From assembly GCF_000423065.1 (NCBI RefSeq), contig NZ_AUHG01000010.1:62001-126000 (forward strand): DNA of 64,000 nt, in the 5' to 3' direction. The translations under genes were made by a program, and so were the position numbers. This document shows positions 7,918 through 16,529 of the stretch, one piece after another; the stretch's first letter is position 1, and each line of letters starts with the position of its first letter. This stretch comes from Christiangramia echinicola DSM 19838 (GTDB lineage: Bacteria > Bacteroidota > Bacteroidia > Flavobacteriales > Flavobacteriaceae). The notes below the pieces were generated by a model. It was not told the origin of the DNA. It saw only the letters and a program-made list of their open reading frames with translations, and did no database searches.

Positions 7918-9192
7918 TTATAATTCCAAAGCTCTTTTTACATCATTATCCATTAGTAATTCTTCAGGATTCTCTAAGGCTTCTTTAATCGCAACCAGGA
8001 ATCCAACAGATTCTTTACCATCAATGATCCTGTGATCATAAGATAAAGCTACATACATAATAGGTCTTATTTCAACATGACCATCTATTGCAACCGGTCT
8101 TTCTACAATATTATGCATTCCAAGGATCGCACTTTGTGGAGGGTTGATAATTGGTGTTGATAACATAGATCCAAAAACTCCGCCATTTGTGATCGTAAAA
8201 GTACCACCCGTCATTTCATCTACAGTGATCTTTCCGTCACGAGCCCTAAGAGCCAGTCGTTTTACCTCTGCTTCCACTCCACGGAAACTTAAGTTTTCAG
8301 CATTTCTTATAACAGGTACCGTAAGTCCTTTAGGTCCCGAAACAGCAATACTAATATCCTTATAATCATAGCTTACCTGGTAATCTCCATCTATCATAGA
8401 GTTTACCGCAGGATACTCGTCTAATGCACGAATAACCGCTAAAGTAAAAAAGGACATGAAACCAAGACTTACGCCGTGTTTATCCTTAAATTCCTCTTTA
8501 TATTTCTTTCTTAATTCGAAGATTGGAGACATATCTACTTCGTTAAAAGTAGTAAGCATCGCAGTATCATTCTTAGCGCTTACTAAACGTTCTGCCAGTT
8601 TACGACGGAACATAGACATCTTTTTCTTCTCTTCTCCTCTGGTACCAGTTCCAGGGGTTCCCATAGAAGCTTTTGCTTCAACTGCATCCTCTTTAGTTAC
8701 ACGACCATCACGTCCTGTTCCTTTTACGTCTTTAGAAGCTATCCCTTTTTCATCAAGAATTTTCTTAGCTGCCGGGGATGGACTTCCAGTGGCATAAGTA
8801 TCCTGCTTTTGAGAAGGAGTGCTTGATTTGGAAGGAGTTTCAGTCTTAGCATCTGCCTTATCACTGTCCTTTTTATCCTCAGTCTCTTCCTGTCTTTCTT
8901 TTTCTTCCTCTTCCGCAGGTTTATCGTCTGAACTATCTCCGCCACCCGGCTTTTCAGCTTCAGTATCTATAAGACAAACTACTTCCCCTACTGCTACTAC
9001 ATCGCCTTCTTCTGCCTTTAGAGTGATAATACCACTTGCTTCTGCCGGAAGTTCAAGAGTAGCTTTATCGCTATCTACTTCGGCTACCGCCTGATCTTTT
9101 TCAACGTAATCCCCGTCTTCTACCAGCCACTGAGCTATTTCAACTTCAGTGATGCTTTCCCCGGGTGAAGGAACTTTCATTTCTAAGGCCAT
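7918..9192 (-). CDS. sucB: 2-oxoglutarate dehydrogenase E2 (dihydrolipoyl succinyltransferase)
   Basis: E2 core of the 2-oxoglutarate dehydrogenase complex (424 residues), transferring succinyl groups from lipoate to CoA in the TCA cycle. Lipoyl domain at 2-77 with lipoylated Lys43 ([11 protein letters not shown]), an acidic Glu/Lys/Asp-rich linker at about 80-130, a peripheral subunit-binding domain around 135-170 ([13 protein letters not shown]), then the catalytic domain with the HxxxDG signature at 387-392 (DHRIIDG). It lies 44 nt downstream of sucA in one operon. The dehydrogenase E3 (lpd) is not in this window. Confidence 0.97.
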   Translation of the reverse strand: MALEMKVPSPGESITEVEIAQWLVEDGDYVEKDQAVAEVDSDKATLELPAEASGIITLKAEEGDVVAVGEVVCLIDTEAEKPGGGDSSDDKPAEEEEKERQEETEDKKDSDKADAKTETPSKSSTPSQKQDTYATGSPSPAAKKILDEKGIASKDVKGTGRDGRVTKEDAVEAKASMGTPGTGTRGEEKKKMSMFRRKLAERLVSAKNDTAMLTTFNEVDMSPIFELRKKYKEEFKDKHGVSLGFMSFFTLAVIRALDEYPAVNSMIDGDYQVSYDYKDISIAVSGPKGLTVPVIRNAENLSFRGVEAEVKRLALRARDGKITVDEMTGGTFTITNGGVFGSMLSTPIINPPQSAILGMHNIVERPVAIDGHVEIRPIMYVALSYDHRIIDGKESVGFLVAIKEALENPEELLMDNDVKRALEL

Positions 9193-9236
9193 GATTGTTA
9201 TCTATTTATTCTCCTGAAATTTCAGGAAATTGATTC

Positions 9237-12017
9237 TTAATTATTTTCTTCTTCGTTTAAATTCTTATCAAATACACTATTGATCACGCGCTCGTGACGT
9301 TTTTTGAAACGTACTGAACTACCTGCAGCAGGCGAACCATAAAATTTACGGCTGCATACTCTAAATTTGCGTGATTCTTCAAAATGCAATAATAAGTGTG
9401 CATATGCTCCCATATTACGAGGCTCTTCCTGAGCCCAGACAATATCGTCTGCATTACTATATTTATCCATTAACTCTTTCATTTTTGAAATAGGTAATGG
9501 GAATAATTGTTCAATTCTTATCAAAGCAACATCACCTCTTTCATTCTCCTCTTTATGCTTTAGAAGATCGTAATAGAATTTACCAGTACAGAATACCAGT
9601 GTTTTAACTTTATCTTCTTTCGCATCGGGATCATCTAAAACCGGCTGGAAACTACCATTGGCAAATTCCTCTTTGGTTGAGATCACTTTTGAATGACGTA
9701 ACAAACTTTTTGGAGTGAATATGATCAAAGGCTTTCTGAATTTCGCCTTCATCTGTCTCCTCAAAATATGGAACATATTGGCTGGTGTTGTAACATCTGC
9801 CACATACATATTATCCTTCGCACAAAGCTGAAGAAAACGCTCCATTCTACCTGAAGAGTGTTCTGCTCCCTGACCTTCATAACCATGAGGTAATAACATC
9901 ACCAGGCCATTTTGAAGTTTCCACTTATCTTCAGCTGCAGAAATATATTGATCTATCATGATCTGCGCGCCATTTACGAAATCTCCAAACTGCGCCTCCC
10001 AAATTGCGAGCGTCGTAGGACTAGCCATGGCATAACCATAATCAAAACCTACCACCCCATATTCTGATAGAAGGGAATTATAAATGAAGAAATCTCCGTC
10101 CCTGTCCTTAATATTATTGTGCAGGATAATTTCCTCTTCACTGTCTTCAGCTTTTAATACTGCATGACGGTGAGAGAAAGTCCCTCTTTCTACATCCTGA
10201 CCGCTTATTCTAATATTATAACCTTCAGCCATTAAAGATCCATAAGCGAGATGCTCGGCCATAGACCAGTCCAGCTTATTGTCTTCAAAATACATTTTCT
10301 TTCTACCGTCTATGATCTTTTTGATCTTCCTCATGAATTTCTTGCCCTCAGGCAATTGAGAAATGGCTTCGGCTACCTTATCTAAATTATCAACGTTGAA
10401 TGTGGTATCTACATCCCCCATCATTTCGTCTTCCTGAACATTTTCAAAACCATCCCATTCATCTTCCATAAATGGAGTAATTCTGGTAGTTTCTTCCTTT
10501 CGGGAATCTTCAAGTTTTTCTTCTAGTGCAGCTTTATAGGATTCCTCAAGTTTTTTAAGGTAACCCTCATCTGCGACTCCTTCTTTCTTAAGCCTCTCAA
10601 AATAGATATCTCTAGCATTTTCATGCTTCGAAATAGCCTTATAAAGCTTGGGCTGCGTAAATCTAGGCTCATCACCCTCATTATGACCGTATTTTCTATA
10701 GCCAAGTAGATCTATAAATACGTCTCTTTTAAATTTCATTCTGAAATCCAATGCAAAAAGAATTGCATGAACCACTGCTTCAGCATCATCTGCATTCACA
10801 TGTAACACTGGAGAAAGGGTAACTTTCCCAACATCTGTACAATATGTTGAACTTCTCGCATCAAGATAATTGGTGGTAAATCCAATCTGGTTATTTACCA
10901 CAATATGAATGGTCCCGCCGGTTTGATAACCTTCCAGCTGAGCCATTTGTACTAATTCATACACCAGTCCCTGTCCTGCTATGGCAGCATCACCATGAAC
11001 AAGAATTGGAAGAACCTTAGAATTATCGCCTTCGTAGCGACGATCCTGTTTTGCACGTGCAATACCCTCTACTACGGCACCTACAGTTTCAAGGTGCGAA
11101 GGGTTTGGTGCAATATTTATATTTATTTCGTTACCGTTATCGGTAGTTCGGCATGAAGTCCAGCCAAGATGATATTTTACATCCCCGTCAAAAATATCCT
11201 GCTCGTAATCTTTTCCGTCAAATTCACTAAAGATATCTTTAGCACTTTTTCCGAAGATATTTGTAAGAGTGTTCAACCTTCCACGGTGAGCCATTCCCAT
11301 TACAAATTCCTTAACTCCTAACTCTGCCGCTTTTTCAATAAGCGCGTCTAAGGCAGGGATCAGACTCTCTCCTCCTTCCAGTGAAAAACGTTTCTGACCT
11401 ACATATTTGGTATGAAGAAAAGATTCAAAAGAAACCGCTTCATTAAGCTTTTTCAGAATCTGTTTCTTCTCTGTCTCATCGAATTTAGGATGATTCTCAT
11501 TAACATTAAGTTTATTCTGAATCCACTCGATCTCTTCGGGCTTACGAATGTACATATATTCGATCCCTATAGATTCGCAGTAAATGCTTTCAAGATGTCT
11601 AATGATCTCCTTAAGCGAGGTTGGTCCAATGCCAAGAATATCTCCTGCATTAAAAGTGGTCTGAAGATCGCTATCTTCAAGACCAAAATTGGAAATATCC
11701 AGGGTTGGAGCATATTTTCTACGCTCTCGAACCGGGTTGGTTTTAGTAAATAAATGCCCTCGGGTACGATAACCGTCAATTAAGCGAATTACCTGAAATT
11801 CTTTTATAACGTGTGCCGGAATCTCACCTTCTGAAAAATCTACAGGAGCCTCACTTAATACTTCTTCTGAAACGCCATCTTGTTGCATTCCAAAATCAAA
11901 TCCCTGGAAAAAAGCCCTCCAACTGGGCTCCACACTATCGGGATGCTTTAAGTATTGATCGTAAAGTTCTGCGAAATATGCAGTATGAGCAGCATTTAGA
12001 AATGAAAATCTATCCAT
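9237..12017 (-). CDS. sucA: 2-oxoglutarate dehydrogenase E1
   Basis: Thiamine-diphosphate-dependent E1, 926 residues, which decarboxylates 2-oxoglutarate and passes the succinyl group to SucB. The N-terminal FLNAAHTAYFAELYDQYL segment, VMGMAHRGRLN, HGDAAIAGQG and LLPHGYEGQGAEHSS are characteristic of the family, and the length is normal. The start at MDRFSFLN (12017) is chosen because an upstream in-frame ATG at 12059 sits at a -7 promoter element (12057-12064). First gene of the sucA-sucB operon. Confidence 0.97.
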   Translation of the reverse strand: MDRFSFLNAAHTAYFAELYDQYLKHPDSVEPSWRAFFQGFDFGMQQDGVSEEVLSEAPVDFSEGEIPAHVIKEFQVIRLIDGYRTRGHLFTKTNPVRERRKYAPTLDISNFGLEDSDLQTTFNAGDILGIGPTSLKEIIRHLESIYCESIGIEYMYIRKPEEIEWIQNKLNVNENHPKFDETEKKQILKKLNEAVSFESFLHTKYVGQKRFSLEGGESLIPALDALIEKAAELGVKEFVMGMAHRGRLNTLTNIFGKSAKDIFSEFDGKDYEQDIFDGDVKYHLGWTSCRTTDNGNEININIAPNPSHLETVGAVVEGIARAKQDRRYEGDNSKVLPILVHGDAAIAGQGLVYELVQMAQLEGYQTGGTIHIVVNNQIGFTTNYLDARSSTYCTDVGKVTLSPVLHVNADDAEAVVHAILFALDFRMKFKRDVFIDLLGYRKYGHNEGDEPRFTQPKLYKAISKHENARDIYFERLKKEGVADEGYLKKLEESYKAALEEKLEDSRKEETTRITPFMEDEWDGFENVQEDEMMGDVDTTFNVDNLDKVAEAISQLPEGKKFMRKIKKIIDGRKKMYFEDNKLDWSMAEHLAYGSLMAEGYNIRISGQDVERGTFSHRHAVLKAEDSEEEIILHNNIKDRDGDFFIYNSLLSEYGVVGFDYGYAMASPTTLAIWEAQFGDFVNGAQIMIDQYISAAEDKWKLQNGLVMLLPHGYEGQGAEHSSGRMERFLQLCAKDNMYVADVTTPANMFHILRRQMKAKFRKPLIIFTPKSLLRHSKVISTKEEFANGSFQPVLDDPDAKEDKVKTLVFCTGKFYYDLLKHKEENERGDVALIRIEQLFPLPISKMKELMDKYSNADDIVWAQEEPRNMGAYAHLLLHFEESRKFRVCSRKFYGSPAAGSSVRFKKRHERVINSVFDKNLNEEENN

Positions 12018-12056
12018 AAAATTGAAACCAATGTTTCTTTTGTTTTGAAAACATAG

Positions 12057-12064
12057 CAAAAATA
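12057..12064 (-). promoter_or_regulatory. -7 element for sucAB
   Basis: TATTTTTG on the minus strand, about 40 nt before the chosen sucA start. No convincing -33 TTTG is seen. Confidence 0.5.
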
Positions 12065-12183
12065 CAATTTTTAAAAAAAACAGCTTGCAGGCATTATGAT
12101 AATTCTCTATGGGATTATAGGAATTTTAACAATGCTTGATAATGAGGGTTTAATAAGCTGAAAATTATAGAGATATTGAAAAA

Positions 12184-13158
12184 CTACACCTGACGCTCCA
12201 TCAGCATCTGACCGAAATTACGCAGAGGCTCTTTTTTATCTTCCGGCATTTCTATTTGCTCCAGGATCTTAAAAGCCTTTTCGGTATAAATTTCTATCTC
12301 ATTCCTGGTAAGCTCAGCAGCACCAGAACTTTCAAATAGCGCCTTAACAGCTTCTATTTTTCCGGAATTATCTACAGGAGAAATAGAATATAAGTGTTCT
12401 AACTGTAATGCTTCACTTCTACCTGCAAGCTCGAGTGTCTTTAAATAAAGGAAAGTTTTCTTGTTTTCAATAATATCTCCACCTGGCTGTTTCCCGAATG
12501 TTTCTGGATCTCCAAATGCATCCAGGTAATCATCCTGAAGCTGAAAGGCAATTCCAAGCAGTCTTCCATATTGATAGATGGCTTCTTTACATTCATTTGA
12601 AGTTCCAGCTACGATCGCACCCATTTGAAGGGAAGCCCCAACAAGCACCGCTGTTTTATATTCGATCATCTTTAAATAATCTTCTATACTCACATTGTCT
12701 AAGGTCTCAAAGTCAATATCATATTGCTGACCTTCACAAACCTCTATGGCAGTTTTTGTAAAAAGTTTAGACAACTCTTTAAAAGTTTCTCCTTCGTAAC
12801 TTTCAAATAACTGGTAGGCATTGATAAGCATTGCATCTCCAGAAAGTATCCCGGTGTTGATATCCCACTTTTCATGAACTGTTTCCTTACCTCTTCTTAT
12901 AGGAGCATCGTCCATGATATCGTCATGAACAAGCGAAAAATTATGGAATATTTCTATTGCTAAAGCAGCATCTAAAGCTTTCCTGTAATCACAGTCAAAA
13001 ATTTCTGTTGCCATAAGGACCAGGACAGGTCTTAACCTTTTACCGCCCTGTTCAAGTATATAAACCATTGGCTCATATAAATTAGCAGGTTCCTTAACCC
13101 TGATCTTTTCGTGCAGATAGTCGATTATCGCTTCTCTATACTGGGAAATGGCAAGCAT
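12184..13158 (-). CDS. Polyprenyl diphosphate synthase
   Basis: All-alpha trans-prenyltransferase of 324 residues that condenses isopentenyl diphosphate onto allylic diphosphates. First Asp-rich motif DDIMD at 79-83 after GGKRLRPVLVLMA, second DDYLD in FQLQDDYLD near 215, both needed for Mg2+ and substrate binding. It could make farnesyl, geranylgeranyl or a longer chain such as the menaquinone side-chain precursor; chain length cannot be read reliably here. Single gene, divergent from the TetR regulator. Confidence 0.9.
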   Translation of the reverse strand: MLAISQYREAIIDYLHEKIRVKEPANLYEPMVYILEQGGKRLRPVLVLMATEIFDCDYRKALDAALAIEIFHNFSLVHDDIMDDAPIRRGKETVHEKWDINTGILSGDAMLINAYQLFESYEGETFKELSKLFTKTAIEVCEGQQYDIDFETLDNVSIEDYLKMIEYKTAVLVGASLQMGAIVAGTSNECKEAIYQYGRLLGIAFQLQDDYLDAFGDPETFGKQPGGDIIENKKTFLYLKTLELAGRSEALQLEHLYSISPVDNSGKIEAVKALFESSGAAELTRNEIEIYTEKAFKILEQIEMPEDKKEPLRNFGQMLMERQV

Positions 13159-13235
13159 GAAATAAAAAATTTTCCGCTAAAATACCATAATTGATAGTAT
13201 TTCAAATTTTAAGCCAATGTTAAATAATAGTAAAA

Positions 13236-13271
13236 CTTTGGAAACTTCTATTGTTTTTAAAGTTTCCAAAG
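13236..13271. promoter_or_regulatory. 12-bp perfect inverted repeat, TetR operator candidate
   Basis: CTTTGGAAACTT at 13236-13247 and AAGTTTCCAAAG at 13260-13271 are perfect inverted repeats with a 12-nt spacer. The repeat covers the -33 region and reaches almost to the -7 box of the regulator/efflux operon, so a bound repressor would block RNA polymerase. Confidence 0.7.
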
Positions 13272-13281
13272 CCTAAATTTG
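13251..13281 (+). promoter_or_regulatory. Promoter of the TetR-TolC-MFP-RND operon
   Basis: TTG at 13251-13253, 20 nt, then TAAATTTG at 13274-13281. Predicted start of transcription about 13287, which rules out translation from the TTG at 13251 and supports the GTG at 13299. Confidence 0.7.
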
Positions 13282-13298
13282 CCAAAAATTTTTCCACA

Positions 13299-13898
13299 GT
13301 GAGAGATGATATATTAAATACGGCCGCCGAGATGTTTCTCAATTATGGCTTTAAAAGTGTAACCATGGATGATATAGCCGAAAGAATGGGTATATCAAAA
13401 AAAACCATTTACACCCACTATTCTACCAAAAGTAAATTAGTATTAGCCACCAGTCACCATGTTTTTGAGAATATTAATTGCGGGATTGAACAGATCAGGG
13501 AAAAGAAACAGAACCCTATAAAAGAAAATTTTGAGATCAAGAGATTTGTGATCCACCACCTGAAGGATGAGAAAACCTCTCCTAATTTTCAACTACAAAA
13601 ATATTACCCCAAGGCATTTGAAAGTCTTAAAAACAAACAATTTGAACTTTTAGATAATTGTATTAGCGATAATATTAACAGGGGAATAGAAAGTGGCGAT
13701 TATAGAAAAGATATGCCAATAGAATTTATTAGCCGTATTCATTTTGTAGGCATGATGGGAATTAAAGACACCAATCTTTTTCCGGTAGAAAAATATAGCC
13801 ACGCAAAATTAATGGATTATTTCCTTGAATACCACTTGAGAGCCATTTGCACTCCAAAAGGAATAGAAACACTAGAAGAACTTTTAAATGAGAAATAA
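13299..13898 (+). CDS. TetR/AcrR-family regulator of the efflux operon
   Basis: A 199-residue TetR-type repressor from GTG 13299. The N-terminal helix-turn-helix is clear (AAEMFLNYGFKSVTMDDIAERMGISKKTIYTHY), and the C-terminal two-thirds are helical and ligand-binding by family analogy. A longer frame from TTG 13251 exists, but that codon is the -33 element of the promoter. The stop overlaps the next gene by 11 nt, so repressor and pump are co-transcribed and probably autoregulated through the 13236-13271 inverted repeat. Inducer unknown. Confidence 0.9.
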   Translation: MRDDILNTAAEMFLNYGFKSVTMDDIAERMGISKKTIYTHYSTKSKLVLATSHHVFENINCGIEQIREKKQNPIKENFEIKRFVIHHLKDEKTSPNFQLQKYYPKAFESLKNKQFELLDNCISDNINRGIESGDYRKDMPIEFISRIHFVGMMGIKDTNLFPVEKYSHAKLMDYFLEYHLRAICTPKGIETLEELLNEK

Positions 13899-15327
13899 AG
13901 CCCTTAAAATATTCAGTATTTTACTTTTATTTACCGCTGCATTAACTGCCCAGGTAGAAAAACCAAGCACTTACAGCCTTTCCCTGGAAGAAGCAATTGA
14001 GTTTGGAATTAAAAATAACTACCAGTCCAGGATCGCTGAAAAAGATGTGGAGATCGCTCTGAAACAAAAATGGGAGATCATTGCGCAGGGATTACCACAA
14101 ATTAGCGGAGCAGTAGATTATCAAAATTTCCTTAAACAACCAGTAACCTTATTGCCAGCATCAGCTTTTGATAATACCCAAAGCACAATAGATGTGGTTC
14201 AGGAATATTTTGATGATGTTCAGAGAAATAACACTCCGGTAAATACTCCAGAAGGGTTTATTCCGGTAAGGTTTGGAACTAAACAAAGTGTAAACGCTAC
14301 CGCAACCTGGAGTCAGTTGATATTTGATGGTTCATATATCGTTGGGATACAATCTGTACAAACACTTTTACAGATCTCGAAAAACGCCAAAACGAAAACC
14401 GACCTTGAAATAAAAAAGGCAATTATTAACGCTTATGGCAATGTACTTCTAGCTGAAGAAAGTGTCGAAATCCTTGAAAAAAACGTTGAAGCCCTACAAA
14501 AAACTTACGACGATACTAAAAAGATCTTCGAAAACGGACTTACGGAACAGGAAGATGTAGAACAATTAGAGATCACTCTTATAAACCTTAAAAACAGTTT
14601 GAACAGAAGTGAAAGAATGACACAGATCTCTTATGAAATGTTGAATTTAAGTCTTGGGATTCCTGTTGAAGACCAGGTAATGCTAACAGATGATCTTGAC
14701 CAGCTAGCGATAAAATTCTATGAACCTGCTATCCTTGAAGAACAGATCCCAATAGAAGAAAATATTGATTACCGTATCGCTAAAAATTCAGCTGAATCTG
14801 CCCAGATTCAGGTGAAACTTCAGAAAGCCAAGGCCTTACCTACGCTTACTGGATTTGTTAATTATGGTTACCAATCCTTCAGCGATAAATTCACCTTTTT
14901 AGACAGCGACCAGGAATATTTTGGGCAATCTGTTTTAGGTGTTAGCCTTAATATTCCAATTTTCAGCAGCGGAATGAGAAGTTCCAAAACAAAACAACGG
15001 GAAATTGAATATGAGCAAGCCCTTTTAGACCTTGAACGAACAGAGAATGAAGTAAAGGGACAGATCAACATGGCTAAAAGCGAATATGAATTCACAATAG
15101 AAAATTATCAAAACGCTATTAGAAACCTTGAGTTGGCAGAAAGGATCGAAAATAAAAATCAGATCAAATTCTTTGAAGGAATAGCCAGTAGTTTTGAATT
15201 AAACGAAGCTCAGCGACAACTATATTCTGCCCAGCAAAACTATCTGCAGTCTATGCTGGATGTAATTTCAGCAAAAGTAGAGCTGGAGAATTTATTAGAC
15301 ACAAGAACTTATTCATCTGAAAATTAA
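13888..15327 (+). CDS. TolC-family outer membrane efflux protein
   Basis: Outer membrane channel of a tripartite pump, 479 residues. Signal peptide at about 1-21 (ILLLFTAALTAQ). Two long heptad-rich segments (about 160-260 and 370-470, for example LLAEESVEILEKNVEALQKTYDD) give the TolC repeat pattern of alpha-helical barrel hairpins. Its start overlaps the TetR gene by 11 nt and the adaptor follows after 19 nt, placing it in the efflux operon. Exported compound not predictable. Confidence 0.93.
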   Translation: MRNKALKIFSILLLFTAALTAQVEKPSTYSLSLEEAIEFGIKNNYQSRIAEKDVEIALKQKWEIIAQGLPQISGAVDYQNFLKQPVTLLPASAFDNTQSTIDVVQEYFDDVQRNNTPVNTPEGFIPVRFGTKQSVNATATWSQLIFDGSYIVGIQSVQTLLQISKNAKTKTDLEIKKAIINAYGNVLLAEESVEILEKNVEALQKTYDDTKKIFENGLTEQEDVEQLEITLINLKNSLNRSERMTQISYEMLNLSLGIPVEDQVMLTDDLDQLAIKFYEPAILEEQIPIEENIDYRIAKNSAESAQIQVKLQKAKALPTLTGFVNYGYQSFSDKFTFLDSDQEYFGQSVLGVSLNIPIFSSGMRSSKTKQREIEYEQALLDLERTENEVKGQINMAKSEYEFTIENYQNAIRNLELAERIENKNQIKFFEGIASSFELNEAQRQLYSAQQNYLQSMLDVISAKVELENLLDTRTYSSEN

Positions 15328-15346
15328 GAACATTAACTCCTTACAA

Positions 15347-16519
15347 ATGAAAAATATATTTTACACCCTTTCGCTTTCACTCCTTTTGCTAGGTGTTTCC
15401 TGCGGAGAACCAAAAAAGAACTCCACAGAAGCTGTTCTGGAAAGTAACGATGTTGAAAAAATTCAGCAAAAAAGGGACGAATTAACTAATCAGCTTGTCG
15501 CATTAGAAGGCGAAATTAAACAGCTTGATAGTAAATTAAAGGAAATAAATCCCGAAAGAAATATTCCTTTGGTCACCTCTTATGAAGTGAAATCTGAGGA
15601 GTTCAATCATTTCCTGGAACTTCAGGGAAGTGTGGAAACAAAAAAGAATGTAGTTCTTAATGCGGAAATGGCAGGAGTTCTGGAAAGGGTTTATGCAACC
15701 GAAGGGCAAAGAGTTTCTAAAGGGCAGACTTTAGCCAAAATTGATGACGGCGGATTAAGCCAGCAACTTGCTCAAATGCAAATTCAACTAGACCTGGCCA
15801 AGACAACTTACGAACGTCAAAAGCGTCTATGGGATCAGCAAATTGGTAGTGAAATTCAGTTTTTGCAGGCTAAATCATCCTATGAAGGGCAGGTAAATGC
15901 CGTAAATCAAATGAAAAGTCAGCTTTCCAAATCTGTAATTACCGCTCCATTTTCAGGAGTTGTAGATGATATTATCACAGAAGAAGGAAATGTGGTTTCT
16001 CCCGGTCAAACACCGATCTTAAGATTGGTTAACCTCGATGATATGTATATTAAGACCGATGTCCCAGAGAATTATATTTCAGATGTGACCGAAGGCAAAT
16101 CTGTAGAAGTCACTTTCCCTGTTCTTGGTGAAACTGTTGAAACCAAAGTAAGACAAACAGGTAGTTATATTAATCCGAATAACAGAACTTTCAATGCCGA
16201 AGTAGAAGTACCAAATAAGAACAAAAATATCAAGCCTAACCTTTCGGCCAGATTAAAGATAAACGATTACACGAATGAAAATGCGATCCTTGTTCCTCAA
16301 AATATAATATCTGAAAATGCTGAAGGTGAACAATATCTTTTTGTTATTCAGGAAGTAAAGGATGAAAAAGGAACCGCCAGGCAGGTGATCATAGAAACTG
16401 GTAAGACCCAGGGAGACAAGATTGAAGTTCTAAAAGGACTTAATGATGGAGATTTGGTAATCCAGGAAGGCGCACGTAGTGTAAAAGAAGGCCAAACTGT
16501 AAAATTAATCAATTACTAA
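15347..16519 (+). CDS. RND efflux periplasmic adaptor (membrane fusion protein)
   Basis: A 390-residue lipoprotein adaptor linking the RND pump to the TolC channel. Lipobox LGVSC with Cys19, then a short coiled-coil at about 30-70 (IQQKRDELTNQLVALEGEI), a biotinyl-lipoyl-like half (NAEMAGVLERVYATEGQRVSKGQ), an alpha-hairpin and the second lipoyl half (TAPFSGVVDDIITEEGNVVSPGQ), then the beta-barrel and membrane-proximal domains. Lies 10 nt before the pump gene. Confidence 0.94.
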   Translation: MKNIFYTLSLSLLLLGVSCGEPKKNSTEAVLESNDVEKIQQKRDELTNQLVALEGEIKQLDSKLKEINPERNIPLVTSYEVKSEEFNHFLELQGSVETKKNVVLNAEMAGVLERVYATEGQRVSKGQTLAKIDDGGLSQQLAQMQIQLDLAKTTYERQKRLWDQQIGSEIQFLQAKSSYEGQVNAVNQMKSQLSKSVITAPFSGVVDDIITEEGNVVSPGQTPILRLVNLDDMYIKTDVPENYISDVTEGKSVEVTFPVLGETVETKVRQTGSYINPNNRTFNAEVEVPNKNKNIKPNLSARLKINDYTNENAILVPQNIISENAEGEQYLFVIQEVKDEKGTARQVIIETGKTQGDKIEVLKGLNDGDLVIQEGARSVKEGQTVKLINY

Positions 16520-16529
16520 CAAGGCATTT

